Below, one piece after another: positions 24,651 to 36,900 of a DNA stretch of 64,000 nucleotides. The stretch covers positions 25,467,670 through 25,531,669 of the forward strand of contig CM043872.1 in the NCBI GenBank assembly GCA_023846275.1, read 5' to 3'. Position numbers and translations under genes: made by a program. Origin of the DNA: Vanilla planifolia. Lineage: Eukaryota; Streptophyta; Magnoliopsida; Asparagales; Orchidaceae. A model generated the notes under the pieces. That model worked only from the letters and a program-made list of their open reading frames with translations, was not told the origin of the DNA and did no database searches. Numbering within the stretch: the first letter of the stretch is position 1; each line of letters begins with the position of its first letter.

Positions 24651-26767
24651 GGTTGTGATTGTAATCATAATTATTGTTATTTAATATTTCTATTTATTTC
24701 CACTTAATAAAACCTTTAATAAATAATTTTCAATTGCCTTGATATCTTGGAATATGCCAAATGGCTTGTTGAGGCAATGCAAATTTAAATAAAAAAGAAA
24801 AGTATTTTTCAATTCATTATCTTTTATGCATATATTCTTATAGAGTTCAATACAAATTTAAATTAAAAAAATAATTTTCATTTCATACACTTTTATTCAT
24901 ATATTCTTACAGAGTTTTTTTTTTTACCTTCATATAATTTTGATATTCTCTACATACCTACAAAAATGACACGTTATTTGAATAATGACATAATATAAAA
25001 ATATTAAAATTTATATTTTTCTTAATTCTTGGATTCTAATTGTCCTCTTCAACTCTTTTGATAAACTTAAAAATTAATCAACATAAATAATAGTTAAGAT
25101 TTTAATCTTAATAGTGATCAAATTTTTTATTTCTTTTGAAGCATCAGTGAGATAAACACATCTTTAATTGTGTACCCTATTTTTAATATTAATTTAGATT
25201 ATTGATAAAATATAAGTAATTAAAAAAAATTTGAAAAATTTTTACTTTTATGTTATGTATTTTCATTTTAGATAACAATAACAAGATATAATATATTAGA
25301 TCCTCACTTAACCAAGCAACAATAATGAACATTAACAAGATATTAAATATAAATGATAAAATATATGAGAAGACACAAATTTTATGCAAAGACTTAACAG
25401 CAAAACAAACTCATATCATACCTAGTTACCTATATTATCACACCATCTTTCACCTTGGCAAGAAAGTGATTATGCAAGCAAGTCCCTCCACAATTTCAAT
25501 CTATTTATTACTAAATTTAAATAAAATATTAAAAAAATTTTAAATCAATTGAATAAAACTTTTGTTGTAAATTGTCTATTTTCTCATATATAATATTTAT
25601 AATATAAATACAATTTCGTAATTTATACAACAACTCATGTAATACATCTCAAAATCCTATTAAGCATTTAAAATAAAAATAGTGTTGAAAACTAAAAACC
25701 ACAACAACAAAATCCACATTCCATTTAATTAACAAAGTAAAGAAAATCTTCATGTTTTTTATAAAGTAATAAACAATTGATATATCTAACAATAAAATGA
25801 TACGACACAGTCACATCACATAACCACATTCGAGATCTCCATCTTAAACTTAGATGCTAAAGATATACTTAATGCTTATCTAAATCCTCAATCTCAAATC
25901 ATAAATAATAAGATAATATAATAATAAATATAAACAACATTAAAATAATAGCTTAATTATTAAATGACATAAGTAAAGTTAAACAAGTCATACCATATAG
26001 AATTACTAATAAGATAATTATCTTATTTATCATTTTAAAACTTTTCTTTTTTACATTATTTAAATTATTTATTTAATTTTTACTCTCTCAATTAGGTTTT
26101 TTTAACGAAAGTTATATTTCTCTTTGATAATTATTCATACTTAAATATTATATCATATTCATATCAATACCTACTACAAGACTTTTAATGGATAAACTTT
26201 TGCTCATAAAAATATATTAATTAATTGGCATCATATTATCCTTATTAATATGACTTTAAAAATCATACCTAACCACAAATACAATTGTAAGCTAGTGACA
26301 TTATATTTAGCATGGGTCACAATCGCATTTTCACCACTAAACTAATCGTAAGACAGTTAATAACAATCCTCAGAAAGGTCTAAGTGCCTTATAAATACAA
26401 CTAAATATATCATCGAATAACATCTCATGTCACAATATGATTTATGACAATACTCAACCACTTTATATAGAGTGTTATTGACAAATATATAATAGTCCCA
26501 AGTACTACACCAAAGTCGATAAATATTATTATAGGAAAATATGTCATTATACGTAACACATATTTCTTATTATTAACATGTCAAACTATGGTATTATATC
26601 ACATAATGTAATTCAAATATTACAAAAATGATCTTTCAATAGGGTGCAAAATTTTCTATCATCATGATATTCATAAAAGTCATGCTTATTTATTAATAGA
26701 ATAATTCTAATTAATAATCACATATTATATAATGTATAAAACATATTAATAAATGCATGTGCACATA
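24651..26767. other. AT-rich upstream flank of the complete DRB gene
   Basis: No gene seen. The region aligns to copy A 7568-11047 in blocks, without copy A's 1.6-kb segment. It has a local duplication near 24835-24920 (the word tatattcttaYagagtt occurs twice). Confidence 0.6.
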
Positions 26768-26924
26768 GAATAATTCTAATTAAACTTAGCATACGCATCT
26801 TTGCCAAATCTTATTTTGGTTAAATTAGAAAAATAAAATCTAACAAAATAATAATATTCAAATTTGCTCAATATTTTTCTTAATTTAAAAAACATGTTGT
26901 ATTCTATTTTTCATTTAATCTTTT

Positions 26925-27210
26925 ATTTGGTTAAACCTATTTTATGCATCTTTACAAAATTTCATGTTAATTACTGAACTTTAGGTGAATTAAAAAAATA
27001 ATTTTATTAAAATTTTCTTAATAAAAAAAGAGAAATCCTAAGTCACACCATAAGTTAGATTACATTTTTTTACTCGATCATTTTATTTGTTAAATATAGT
27101 TTATGCATCTTTACCAAATTTCATGTCAATTATTATGCTTTGGGTAAATGAAAAATATAATTTTGTTATTTTTTTTTTAAAAAGGAACAATTCTAAACCA
27201 CACCATAAGT
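26925..27210 (+). repeat. Degenerate ~155-bp tandem repeat, two units
   Basis: The words tttatgcatcttta, aaatttcatgt and cacaccataagt occur in the same order twice, spaced 155-159 bases (for example 26941 and 27100; 27044 and 27199). A partial third unit may lie at about 26785. Function unknown. Confidence 0.75.
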
Positions 27211-27339
27211 ACAATGCACTCAGGCCAACCAGGGTCGAGCAAGCAATTGCAAGCCTTGGGTCACGAGGCAATTAGAACCAAATCGTATCTAGTCTGATCT
27301 TAGCCAAGGTTTGTACTGAATAGGGTAAGACAGAAGAAG

Positions 27340-27440
27340 AATCAAGTGAGACAGAGACTTGAACCAAGTATAAACACATTGAATGCATAACTAGTATGCA
27401 TATTAGAGTGCGCCTGAATGATGAAATTCCAAGCACACAA
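27340..27440 (+). repeat. 101-bp direct repeat, left copy
   Basis: The segment from aatcaagtgagacagag to ccaagcacacaa is repeated at 28824-28924 with one visible difference (gta here, gca there). Bases before and after the two copies are unrelated. Confidence 0.95.
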
Positions 27441-28379
27441 GAGGGTAGTCAACCCCAAGCTTTGACTCGAAAGAAACTTACATGAAAGTTGATATAAAGC
27501 GTAAACACATTGGATTTCCTACAATGTGGGATTAATGCTTTGTTGCCTATATACTTCCAAAACCCAAAGCATAACATCATATGATTGTGCCTTTTTGCAA
27601 TCGCACGATGGAAACCACCTCTGCCTTTTAAATAGTGATTATGATCCATCCCACCATCCATTCAATAAGCCCAATTTAATGTTGATGATTGATTCTACCT
27701 TATTTCTTATGATTTATCTTTGATCTAACATCATTGGTTGCTCCAGTTAGGATATTATAATTGAGCTCATTCCCTACTTTGATATTGATGAATTGAATAA
27801 TCCAATTTTTATCTGACTTGATCGGATGGCTCATATCTAAGCTGTTTTTATAGTTGATGAATCGAATGATCCAAATCTCATTCAAAGTTATTAAATAGTC
27901 AAGATCTAATTCTTCTTGATGCAACTACCCATGACTCATCCACTTTACATCCTTTGACTTGATAGTCAAGAACCTCGTCGATAATATCTAACGACTCTAG
28001 TCAACCACGCATAGTGACTATTTCCCTAGCAATTACAAGTATTGTTCCAATTAGCCATTTTGAAAGAAATATTTTAAGCTTTGAATAGCTTTTTGAGCTA
28101 TTTGACAACAACTTTTGAAAATTTTTTTTCTTGAACTTCTAACGAAAGTTATGATAATTTTTTTTTATATAAACTAACTATTATTCATGAAATTGTATTG
28201 GTCTCATCAAGAATTTGATTTCTTGCTCCAAACTCTCTGGTTACCTTTGAGTCATGCACAAACTAGTCATTTATCTTTCCAAATCTCTTGATACAACTTC
28301 TCTCTTTCTTCTTTTATTGACTCTAGCTAAGAGCTAAATGTCTTAACTTTTCTCAAAATCTTTTTAAGTCTTGGTCCCA

Positions 28380-28383
<4 letters not shown>

Positions 28384-28468
<85 letters not shown>

Positions 28469-28472
28469 GTAT
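28384..28472 (+). repeat. (TA)n/(GTAT)n microsatellite
   Basis: About 73 bases of uninterrupted TA repeats run straight into four GTAT units. Length in the assembly may be unreliable because such tracts are prone to slippage. Confidence 0.97.
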
Positions 28473-28823
28473 CTCCTTACATTCTTTTCCATTGCTCTTC
28501 ACAAATAATCATGTCCAATTGTTTCATGTAGTTTCACTTTTATCCTCACATTGATAGTTTTTTTATCAAATGAATTAATTTTGTGTTGAACTCAGTCATT
28601 TGTTGCTTTAAGTTTTAAAACTGTTTCGAATAATTTGTATCATATTTTTATGATACTTATCTTCATATTGTACAATAAGTTAAATTTTCTTTCATCTATG
28701 CTTTGTTATAGTGATCGCTCATATACAATTATAATATTTATACTTATACTATTCATTTTGGCTTCATTAGTTCAAATGTTCTCCTTACCTCATACTTGTA
28801 CGATAACTTATTCATACTTGTCC

Positions 28824-28924
28824 AATCAAGTGAGACAGAGACTTGAACCAAGCATAAACACATTGAATGCATAACTAGTATGCATATTAGAGTGCGCCTG
28901 AATGATGAAATTCCAAGCACACAA
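28824..28924 (+). repeat. 101-bp direct repeat, right copy
   Basis: This is the second copy of 27340-27440. The pair encloses 1383 bases holding no recognised gene and a TA microsatellite. Inside the repeat the sequence can be framed as TG...CA, but no primer-binding site or polypurine tract is evident beside it. Confidence 0.95.
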
Positions 28925-29975
28925 AAACGTCATCAAATATTATATACATCGCAAAACTATATAGATATACACTATTCATATTGTTTGGGTAAGAAAAATT
29001 CTTCTTGTAATTATATATGTAAATTATATAAGGAACCATGACATGTAAGTTTGGAATAGATTCTATTTTGAGCTATTTGAAAAAGCACTATCTTGGATTT
29101 TTACGTGCAAGGAGACGATAAAGATTGTATAACTTAGTCGTATTATCTCGTGATAATAATCCCTTAAGTAATGTCATATCATCCCAAATAAGTTTTGCTC
29201 CTAAAAGACGTGTTAACATTTTAAGAATATTCTATCATATATAAAGCCTATAATTTATCTTAAATAATCAATATTAGATTATTTATTCATGTGCTTCTTT
29301 ATCTAAAACTTTTGTAGAGCCATTGTTTGTTTGGCGATTTCTCTCTATTAGATCTCACCTGACAATCACTCTACTTTACTCCTGTATGTTTTAAGAATTC
29401 TTATTAATAAGATGAAATATTGCTTGTGATTGCTTATCATTCAAGAGTAGGATGCTTTTGAGCATAAACATTCAATGTTCAATAATTTTATCACATTGCA
29501 ACAAATTATGATGAGGATAAAATATTCTTCTTCATCCAATAGGTTGGTGGATATTAAGATTAGCATGAAATAAATCTATAACGTATGATATAAAATATAA
29601 TTGAAAATTTTATTCTTCATATTGACTTTTTGAGATAATGATGTTGATTAATTTTAACTTAATTAAATGATGAAAGAATTCATTGGGAATAGTCTTGTGG
29701 ATTTCAGTTGAGAATTTCTTGGAGAAAGATTTATTATAATTTTGATAAGATTTTATTTTATTTTTTTTCTTATGGTCATATTAAGCTTAGAATTTACTGG
29801 CTTTACAAGTAAAGTAAAACGATAAATTAAATAATAAGATGATTAAATTTAATTTTAGTCTGATAATAAAGAATAGAGGTGAAGTTCCTCACCTCTTCAT
29901 CCTCGTAACTTAGCTAGGGTTCTTACTATTGATTCTGTTTCGGAGGGTTAAGCCGCAACAACCAGTCGGTCTTTC
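28925..29975. other. Intergenic flank and 5' leader of the PPR gene
   Basis: AT-rich DNA without a recognised gene to about 29870. A perfect 8-base inverted repeat (agaggtga / tcacctct, 6-base loop) lies at 29875-29896, 80 bases before the PPR start, where it could form a hairpin in the leader. An in-frame TAA at 29949-29951 shows that the PPR reading frame cannot start farther upstream without splicing. Confidence 0.5.
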
Positions 29976-32081
29976 ATGTCCAGGAGAAGAGTCTCCGTTC
30001 TTGCCTTCGAATATATTCCATCCCTCTGCCAATCTCGCTCTTCCTTATTCATATCTTACCCCTGCGGCGAGGGCCATCCCGACGCCTTCAAAAGTTCAGC
30101 GTTCGTCTGCCGTCGACTTCTATCCGTTGTCGCTGATAATGCTGAATATCCTCAGGGGTACACGGGAGATTCATGCAGTCCTTATAGGACCGACGGAGAG
30201 GGTAATCATCGTGCCCAGGATGTCTTTTACAGGGGTGATTCCGATGGAGTATCTACAGAAAACAAGAGCGCTTATCCGAACGAAGCCAAAGCTCAAAGGA
30301 AATTCTCTGGGGATAACCATCAAATGGTTGGTTCGCGTCGGGATGATGGAGATGTTTGGAGGAACTATTCACATGGCTTTAGGGATCCCAGTCAGTTTAT
30401 GCAGGGCGGCACTTACCACAGAGAGCCGTTAGGAAATTATCAGAATGAAAGCGGTCACTCCAGTCGTCAGAAGGATAATCTGCTTGTTACCGGGAGAAAA
30501 GACACCAACGCTCTGTGTCATACATATACGACTGGGTATTCAAGCTTTATTAGTGGACAAAACACTGTGGGTGGTCCTGAGGACTACTCTCGAAGAAGTT
30601 ATGTTGATGTAGGAGTTAATACTGGGCAAGCAGTACAACAAAGTTCCAGGTGGAACTACAACCAGAATCATGCCACACATTTTCAAACTACAATGCCGAT
30701 ATCTGGAGGAGCAGATGTTCCTGGGATGTACAATGCTCATCGAACTGATGGACCTAAGAAGTTTCAGCAGAATACAGTTGACCATCTGCATTCTTCTACT
30801 TGTTCTAGTGAGAAAGGTTTTTATCATTTTATGGCTCTCAATAATATCAATGAAGTTGATAAAACCGTAAATAATGGTGAAGGAAATACTTACAAGGGTA
30901 CCATTGACGAGCTTGACGAGTTCTGCAATGAGGAAAGAGTAAAGGATGCCATTGAAGTTTTCACCTTGCTGACCAAAAGTGGATGCGTGGTTGACATACC
31001 CAGATGTTTACATTTGCTGCAATTGTTTGCTGATATTAAATATCTAGAAGCTGCAAGAAGTGTTCATGATCATATTGTGAAGGCTGTTAGAAATCCTGGG
31101 GTTGGGGTTCATAATAAGTTATTAGATGCATACTTGAGGTGTGGTTCGATTATGGATGCCTATGAACTCTTTGAGAAAATGCCTCAGCGAAACTTAACCT
31201 CGTGGGATGCTATGATCAGCGGGCTTGCTCGTCTTGGCCTTGGGGAGGAAGCGATTGATCTTTTCACTAAGTTCAAGCAGTTGGGGTTGAAACCAGATGA
31301 GGACATGTTTAACACAATTTTTTATGTTTGCAGTGCAATAGGAGCAGTGGATGAGGGAATGCTACATTTCAAATCCATGGTAACGGATTTTGGCATATGT
31401 CCAACTATTGAAAATTATTCAAATGTCATAAATATGCTTGCAAGTTGTGGCTTTTTAAATGAAGCTTTTGAGTTCATTGAAAGGATGCCTGTTGATCCTA
31501 CAATTAATGTTTGGGAAATGTTAATGAACCTTTGTAGATCTAATGGTAATACAGACCTTGGGGATCGATGTGCTAACATCATTGAATGTTTGGATTCTAG
31601 TAAGTTAACAGAACAATCCAAGAAAGGTCTTTTACCTGTGAAGCTTTCAGAAAAAAGGAAGGTAAAGAATTCAGACCCAACTGAATTGGCAAATAGATTT
31701 TGCAGGCAACGTGAGTATCGAGCTGGGGAGAGGTCCCACCCTGAAGATGACTTGGTATATGAACAAATCAGAGGGCTCTTACCACAAATGAAGGATTTGG
31801 GATATTTTCCTGAAATCAAATGTGTCCTTCATGACATTGATCAAGAATCTAGGGAGGAAGCTTTGCTCTATCACAGTGAAAGGCTTGCCCTTGCTTACGC
31901 CCTTATGACCACTCCTGCTCGCCAAACTGTTAGGATTATGAAAAACCTTCGTGTTTGCATTGATTGCCATAATGCTTTGAAGATAATATCCAAGATAGTT
32001 GGTCGATTAATTATAGCACGGGATGCTAAGAGGTTTCATCATTTTCAGGATGGCGAGTGCACATGCCGTGATTATTGGTGA
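29976..32081 (+). CDS. PPR protein of the DYW class, MEF8-like organellar RNA editing factor
   Basis: A single-exon gene of 701 codons. The ATG is the first after an in-frame stop at 29949. Residues 1 to about 50 are rich in Arg and Ser and low in acid, consistent with an organelle presequence. Residues 50-305 form a Gly/Asn/Ser-rich low-complexity linker. Residues about 308-545 are a short run of PPR repeats plus E/E+ motifs. The C-terminal DYW deaminase domain has the zinc site H633-S-E635 and C661-IDC-C664 region (CIDC, Cys661 and Cys664) and ends in the Asp-Tyr-Trp triplet. In this family the domain performs C-to-U editing of mitochondrial or plastid transcripts. The few PPR repeats, low-complexity N-terminus and C-terminal wording are closest to my memory of Arabidopsis MEF8/MEF8S, which are mitochondrial. 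Orthology is an inference. No frame damage is seen. Confidence 0.93.
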   Translation: MSRRRVSVLAFEYIPSLCQSRSSLFISYPCGEGHPDAFKSSAFVCRRLLSVVADNAEYPQGYTGDSCSPYRTDGEGNHRAQDVFYRGDSDGVSTENKSAYPNEAKAQRKFSGDNHQMVGSRRDDGDVWRNYSHGFRDPSQFMQGGTYHREPLGNYQNESGHSSRQKDNLLVTGRKDTNALCHTYTTGYSSFISGQNTVGGPEDYSRRSYVDVGVNTGQAVQQSSRWNYNQNHATHFQTTMPISGGADVPGMYNAHRTDGPKKFQQNTVDHLHSSTCSSEKGFYHFMALNNINEVDKTVNNGEGNTYKGTIDELDEFCNEERVKDAIEVFTLLTKSGCVVDIPRCLHLLQLFADIKYLEAARSVHDHIVKAVRNPGVGVHNKLLDAYLRCGSIMDAYELFEKMPQRNLTSWDAMISGLARLGLGEEAIDLFTKFKQLGLKPDEDMFNTIFYVCSAIGAVDEGMLHFKSMVTDFGICPTIENYSNVINMLASCGFLNEAFEFIERMPVDPTINVWEMLMNLCRSNGNTDLGDRCANIIECLDSSKLTEQSKKGLLPVKLSEKRKVKNSDPTELANRFCRQREYRAGERSHPEDDLVYEQIRGLLPQMKDLGYFPEIKCVLHDIDQESREEALLYHSERLALAYALMTTPARQTVRIMKNLRVCIDCHNALKIISKIVGRLIIARDAKRFHHFQDGECTCRDYW

Positions 32082-33990
32082 AAATGCATCAAAATTAAAA
32101 AAAGGTTTTTTGTCCTTCTATCCTCATGGAATTCCAATGATGAAGCGATTTTTCTCTCATTGAGTTGTCTGTTTCTGTCAACTTTAATTTTGCTCTTGAC
32201 AATGTATCATTATTTTTTTAAATATCTTATCAACTTGTTTCTTCTATAGATTTATTCATTTTGTCTTTTGGATGGTTCAAGATATTGATACTTCTTATTT
32301 TATTTGTTTGCAAAAATGCTAAAAACACTTTCGGTGAAGCTATGCTTTAGAAAAGTACGAGCTTCTGATTAAAGAAAATTGTAATGAAAACCATGATATT
32401 TATTGCTTATCAAAACTGATATCTATAGCATCCTGTGCTATCATTTGGCTCATAGAAACACTTTAAAATTAACAAGTGATGTATTGGCAAAATTAGATAA
32501 AACAACAAAACAACAAATTAATGCTGTTTGAATTCAAGAATTAACTAGGAATGCAAACTGGATTGAGTTTATTTGTGTAGTGAGTTTTCAATCCCATTTT
32601 AAATGCAAATATTGGACAGAATTTTTTAAAACAGCCAAGGGGAATATGAGGATTGGAACTGCTTGTGAGAATGGGAAGAAATTTCTAATAGGGATGTTGG
32701 ACGAATTGGTAATTCAGCACCATCTAGATTTGCAATATTAATGGAATAGGGAGTGCAGGAAACTTCTACTAGCTTGGAAGTTTTGATTGCTGAATAGTTG
32801 CATAAGGGAAGGCTTGGGCAGAAAGCAAATTAAGGAGTGACATTGTCATGTGTGTATTGTGTATTTTGGTCAATTTGCAGAATGCTATGGGGTTTTGACA
32901 TGTGGCATTGGCTTGCAATAGAAATAAACAGTGCAGATAATTTTAATTTAAAAGGATTATATTCATGTTTTTCATTGTATGCTTTATGCACGTATATTTA
33001 TAAGTGTTCATACTATGTTTGTGTATTGGATCACCATATGGTATAGACACATATATGAAGTGTAATAACAATATGTGTGCATAATGAAAAATTTGCATGC
33101 ATATTAATTAAAATGTGGCCGGTGTTAGAAAAAAATGCATGTTTGATAAAAACAAATGTGACATAAATGACTTGCTTTTCATGCATTTTTCATCGGTAAA
33201 ATTAATGATAATTTAAGTATACGTGTGAATTGTATATAAATTTTCTTTAATGTTATTACATAACGTCAAACATTAACAACCTTATAGAATTTCACTTCTA
33301 AGTTGGAAGTATGTGTGAATCAAACAAAGCATAGATGCATAACAACCAATATTTTTTTTCTAAAAATTATATGCATTATTTGCTTTTATTTATGGAATTC
33401 AAATTCAAATTCAAATTGATTAATCATAGGATAAAGGAAATAACATTATTGAATTGTGTATGCAATTTAGTTTTATTATACACAATTTAAAATGTCACAA
33501 TACGTATTGGATTATTTGCATATTATTGCCATATTAGATGTACAATTTAAAATATGCTAAATGTAGCTCTAAATTATGTGCACATGTTAGCCATATTATG
33601 TGCCTAATTTAAAAGTTGCTAATTGTGGTTGTTATTTTTATAGTTAATGACACTAAATTGTGCATAAGATATTTGCAATCCATTTGTGTTATTGTTGTTA
33701 TGTGTTCAAATGGTAGCAAAAAATTCATTTATTGGTTAGAATATAATACATAGTTAGCAAATGCTCCTATAGGAAAGGCTAAAGAAAGAATATCGAGGAA
33801 GTTACCAAATTTGTTATGGAGGTTGAAGTAACTTAGATAGGAAATAAGCTAGTTTGAGGCTATAAAAAGAAGGAAATACTTATTCTATGAAACAATATCG
33901 ACAAATTCAAAATGCAAGTAAACAAGATATCTTTAACATAACAACTCTTTTTTAGACCTTTCATTTAAATTTTTTTTGGATTTGTACATC
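32082..33990. other. PPR 3' flank and intergenic DNA
   Basis: The 3' UTR is presumably in the first few hundred bases, but no clear polyadenylation signal stands out. The rest is AT-rich with no recognised gene; the 69-codon frame at 32837-33046 is unsupported. Confidence 0.5.
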
Positions 33991-36900
33991 TTTTTTTTTT
34001 GCTTTTTTGAGGTAATAAAGAATTCATGAAGTTATAAGTTGGCTCATTAAGGAGTATAGATCAATCATTGTGGTTATCCTTGAGCCAAGGATTAGTTGAA
34101 AACATGTGGATGAGATTCTTTCTAATCTTGATGGAGTCAAAGTTTTCAAGGTTTGATAGGATTAATATGTTACAAGAAATGTGTCATTAGTGTCATAGGA
34201 AACATAAATATGACTTATTAGGATAGTTTAAAATATATGTTCTTCAAAATTAAGTTGTGGGTTAAGTTAGGATTGACAGTTTTGTTAAAGTATTTGTTGT
34301 AGCCAATTGCATTAGGGAATACAAAGAAATAGGTAAGTTTAAAACTGATAATTTTAATTAAGATCTCATAAGATCTAGGTGGCATGTATCGTTATCTCAC
34401 CTAAAAGTATCAATAGTGTCCTCATAAATAATGCAATGAGCAACAAAAATCATGCTTCTCTATACATGAGCAGTTCTATAGTCTTTATACAAAACAAAAG
34501 AAGAGCTATACTTTGCAAAGTTTTATGGATATCTTATCTCTAATATTTTCATATTGTTAGTTGTGATTAATGAGTTTCCTCAATTCATATCTCTACAAAG
34601 TTCTATGACCTCTCTTTAACTATCCTCAATGTGGTTGATGCCCCATCAAGAGTGCTTACTAACTTTGTAAACAATCAAACTCCTCCCACAATAATGAAAT
34701 GATCATAGGAACCATGGGTAACTACATTTGTTTTGGCTTTCCCATGTTTGCATTTTGAGCCATCAAAATTGATCCTAACTCAATTTGGATGGTGTGGATC
34801 CCTTTAAGATAGATAATGGTTTAGAGGGTCATTAAGACAGTGAAGATATTGGTTCTTTGGACAATAGTAAATCACATTAAGTATGCGTAGAGCTTTAACC
34901 TGTGTAGCAATGACTTAACGAGGAGGCATTGTTCTAGCATGCACCTTAGCATTATGAGCCTTCCAAATGAAGTAGTACATGGTGATAAGGGTAGTTCGCA
35001 TGGTATTTTTATGCTATTCTTATGGATTCTTACTAGTTGGCCTCTAAAGAAATTCTTTAAGCTCACTCAGTGTAACAAATGATGAATGGAACTTGCACAT
35101 CTTGACATTGTTGGATGAATCCTATACAAGTTTGGCAATGAGTTACTTGATGAAACCCTAATGCTTATAAGGCATAGCAATGGTTGGGATGTACTCGTGT
35201 AGCTTACCAAATAAAATTTGAGAGAAAATGCATATACAAAATGTATGTCTTGGAGTGTTTTTATACTTTCATCGACAATGACAGTGCATATCATTTATCA
35301 ATTTGCCTTGATATGATAGCTGTTTGTGGAAACCCTTGTGTTGCATATGTGCCATGCGAAAGTATAGAACCTGGGTTGAGTTTTGACTTTCTAACACCAT
35401 TTACGAAGTCATTGATGATCAACAAACACGTTTTTACACAATGCAACAATGGGAGAACGAATAAAATTTGAGATATGCTAGACTAAAACGTTCGACACAA
35501 GTTGAGGTGCTTGATCCATGTATTCAATCCTTCTAACTAATTGTTCTCCAAACATTTCATTTGTTAGTTGTAGCCCTAATTATCATTACTAATGGTTCAC
35601 TCATTGTTTTTGGCCAAAGATCATGCATATTAATGTTATTTGGCCATTTATAGATAGGGATGTTATCAATCCACTTATTATTAATGAACAAAATTTCCAT
35701 CATTGATCTTCAACAATTTTGCTTAAAAATTATGCTATTAGATCAACTTCTATGCATATGATTCACCTCATTTAACTATGAAGCAGCATCCTTTTTCCAT
35801 ATTTGTCTTTGATATGGTGCATCCATAGACTTGGATATTTTCCTGCATGCTTAGCTACAAGAACACCTCTCCATACTTGCATACTTTTCCATGCAACGTA
35901 GTGGATATACATCTTGCTTAAGTCTTTACTCCAAAGAAGTCCTCAAAAAGGTTTCTCATTGACCACCATGAAGACATAGAATAGGCAGGAAGGGATGTGC
36001 CAATGCTGTTGATTCGAGTGATCCTACTTGCCATGGAAAAGGCTCGAAATTCCCATGCTAAAATTTTACCTTTGATCTTTATTCATACATTGGTTTCTCT
36101 TGAATGAAATGAGTCACTTCAAATATGTTCATTTTCAATAATATGTTGGAAATCAGCAAGGGAGGTTTGCTTACTCCTTAGTAGAATGCCCAAGTATGCC
36201 TTATTTTTGTTGCCTGAACCAAAATTGTTAACATGCGTTTCTTCTTTCTTTTGGTCTTCATTCTTCAGCTAAAATAAATAGTGGCCTTTGCCTGATTCAC
36301 ATGTAGGTCCAATTTAGAACAATATGATCCTATTACAGCAAAAAACTTTGATGCATTTATGAAAGTTAAGGTCAAAGAAGAGATGTCATCAACAAAAAAA
36401 GTGGGAGATAAGGAGATCTCAGGTGAGATAATCAAATCCCAAGGGGAACCAAGATCAACTCGTATCATGAGAGAGAAGAGCTTCGACTTGAGAATAAAAA
36501 GATACAAGGAGAGGTGGCACATTTTTCTCATACCATTGGAGGCCATAATCTTGTCAAATGTTTTGCCATTTATTACAAAAAGAGCATTTGAATGAGGATG
36601 GGTGATTTAGACCAACACTCATGAAAACCCAAATGCCATAGTACAGTTAAAAGGAATTTCCAAAACACATGATCATAATCTTGCTCTATGTCCACTTTAA
36701 GTTCCATAAACACCGTTGGTGACTTAGAAGTATACAGTCTATTGAACACTTTCTAATGACTTAGAACTAGATAGACTTTGGAACACTTATGAGTAAGCAA
36801 TTTTCAGCAATGCTCCTTCTTGACATGAATGCATTTGTCAAAAGAATTGAAGGGTCCAAGAAGATCCTTAACCTGCCTAATAAAAAACTTGGTCACCAAT

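Larger units (their letters stand above)
17024..26767. repeat. Segmental duplication, copy B
   Basis: This is the second copy of bases 1-11047. It begins right after ...ccaagtgccaata at about 17023, inside intron 2 of the complete DRB gene. Relative to copy A it lacks about 1.6 kb (copy A 8009-9640). It has extra DNA at about 24557-24650 next to the DRB leader, at about 24846-24910, 25040-25170 and 26010-26105. Homology ends at 26767, where a 19-base word first seen at 26696-26714 recurs at 26765-26783. Confidence 0.95.

Noticed and set aside
27215..27280. Possible tRNA-like sequence near ggtcgagcaagcaattgcaag
   Set aside because: No cloverleaf with T-loop and acceptor stem could be drawn from the surrounding bases.
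29929..30432. 167-codon plus-strand frame overlapping the PPR start
   Set aside because: It is another frame over the PPR coding sequence, which has strong domain support to its end.
31415..31970. Minus-strand frames of 134 and 63 codons
   Set aside because: They are antisense to the PPR and DYW coding region.
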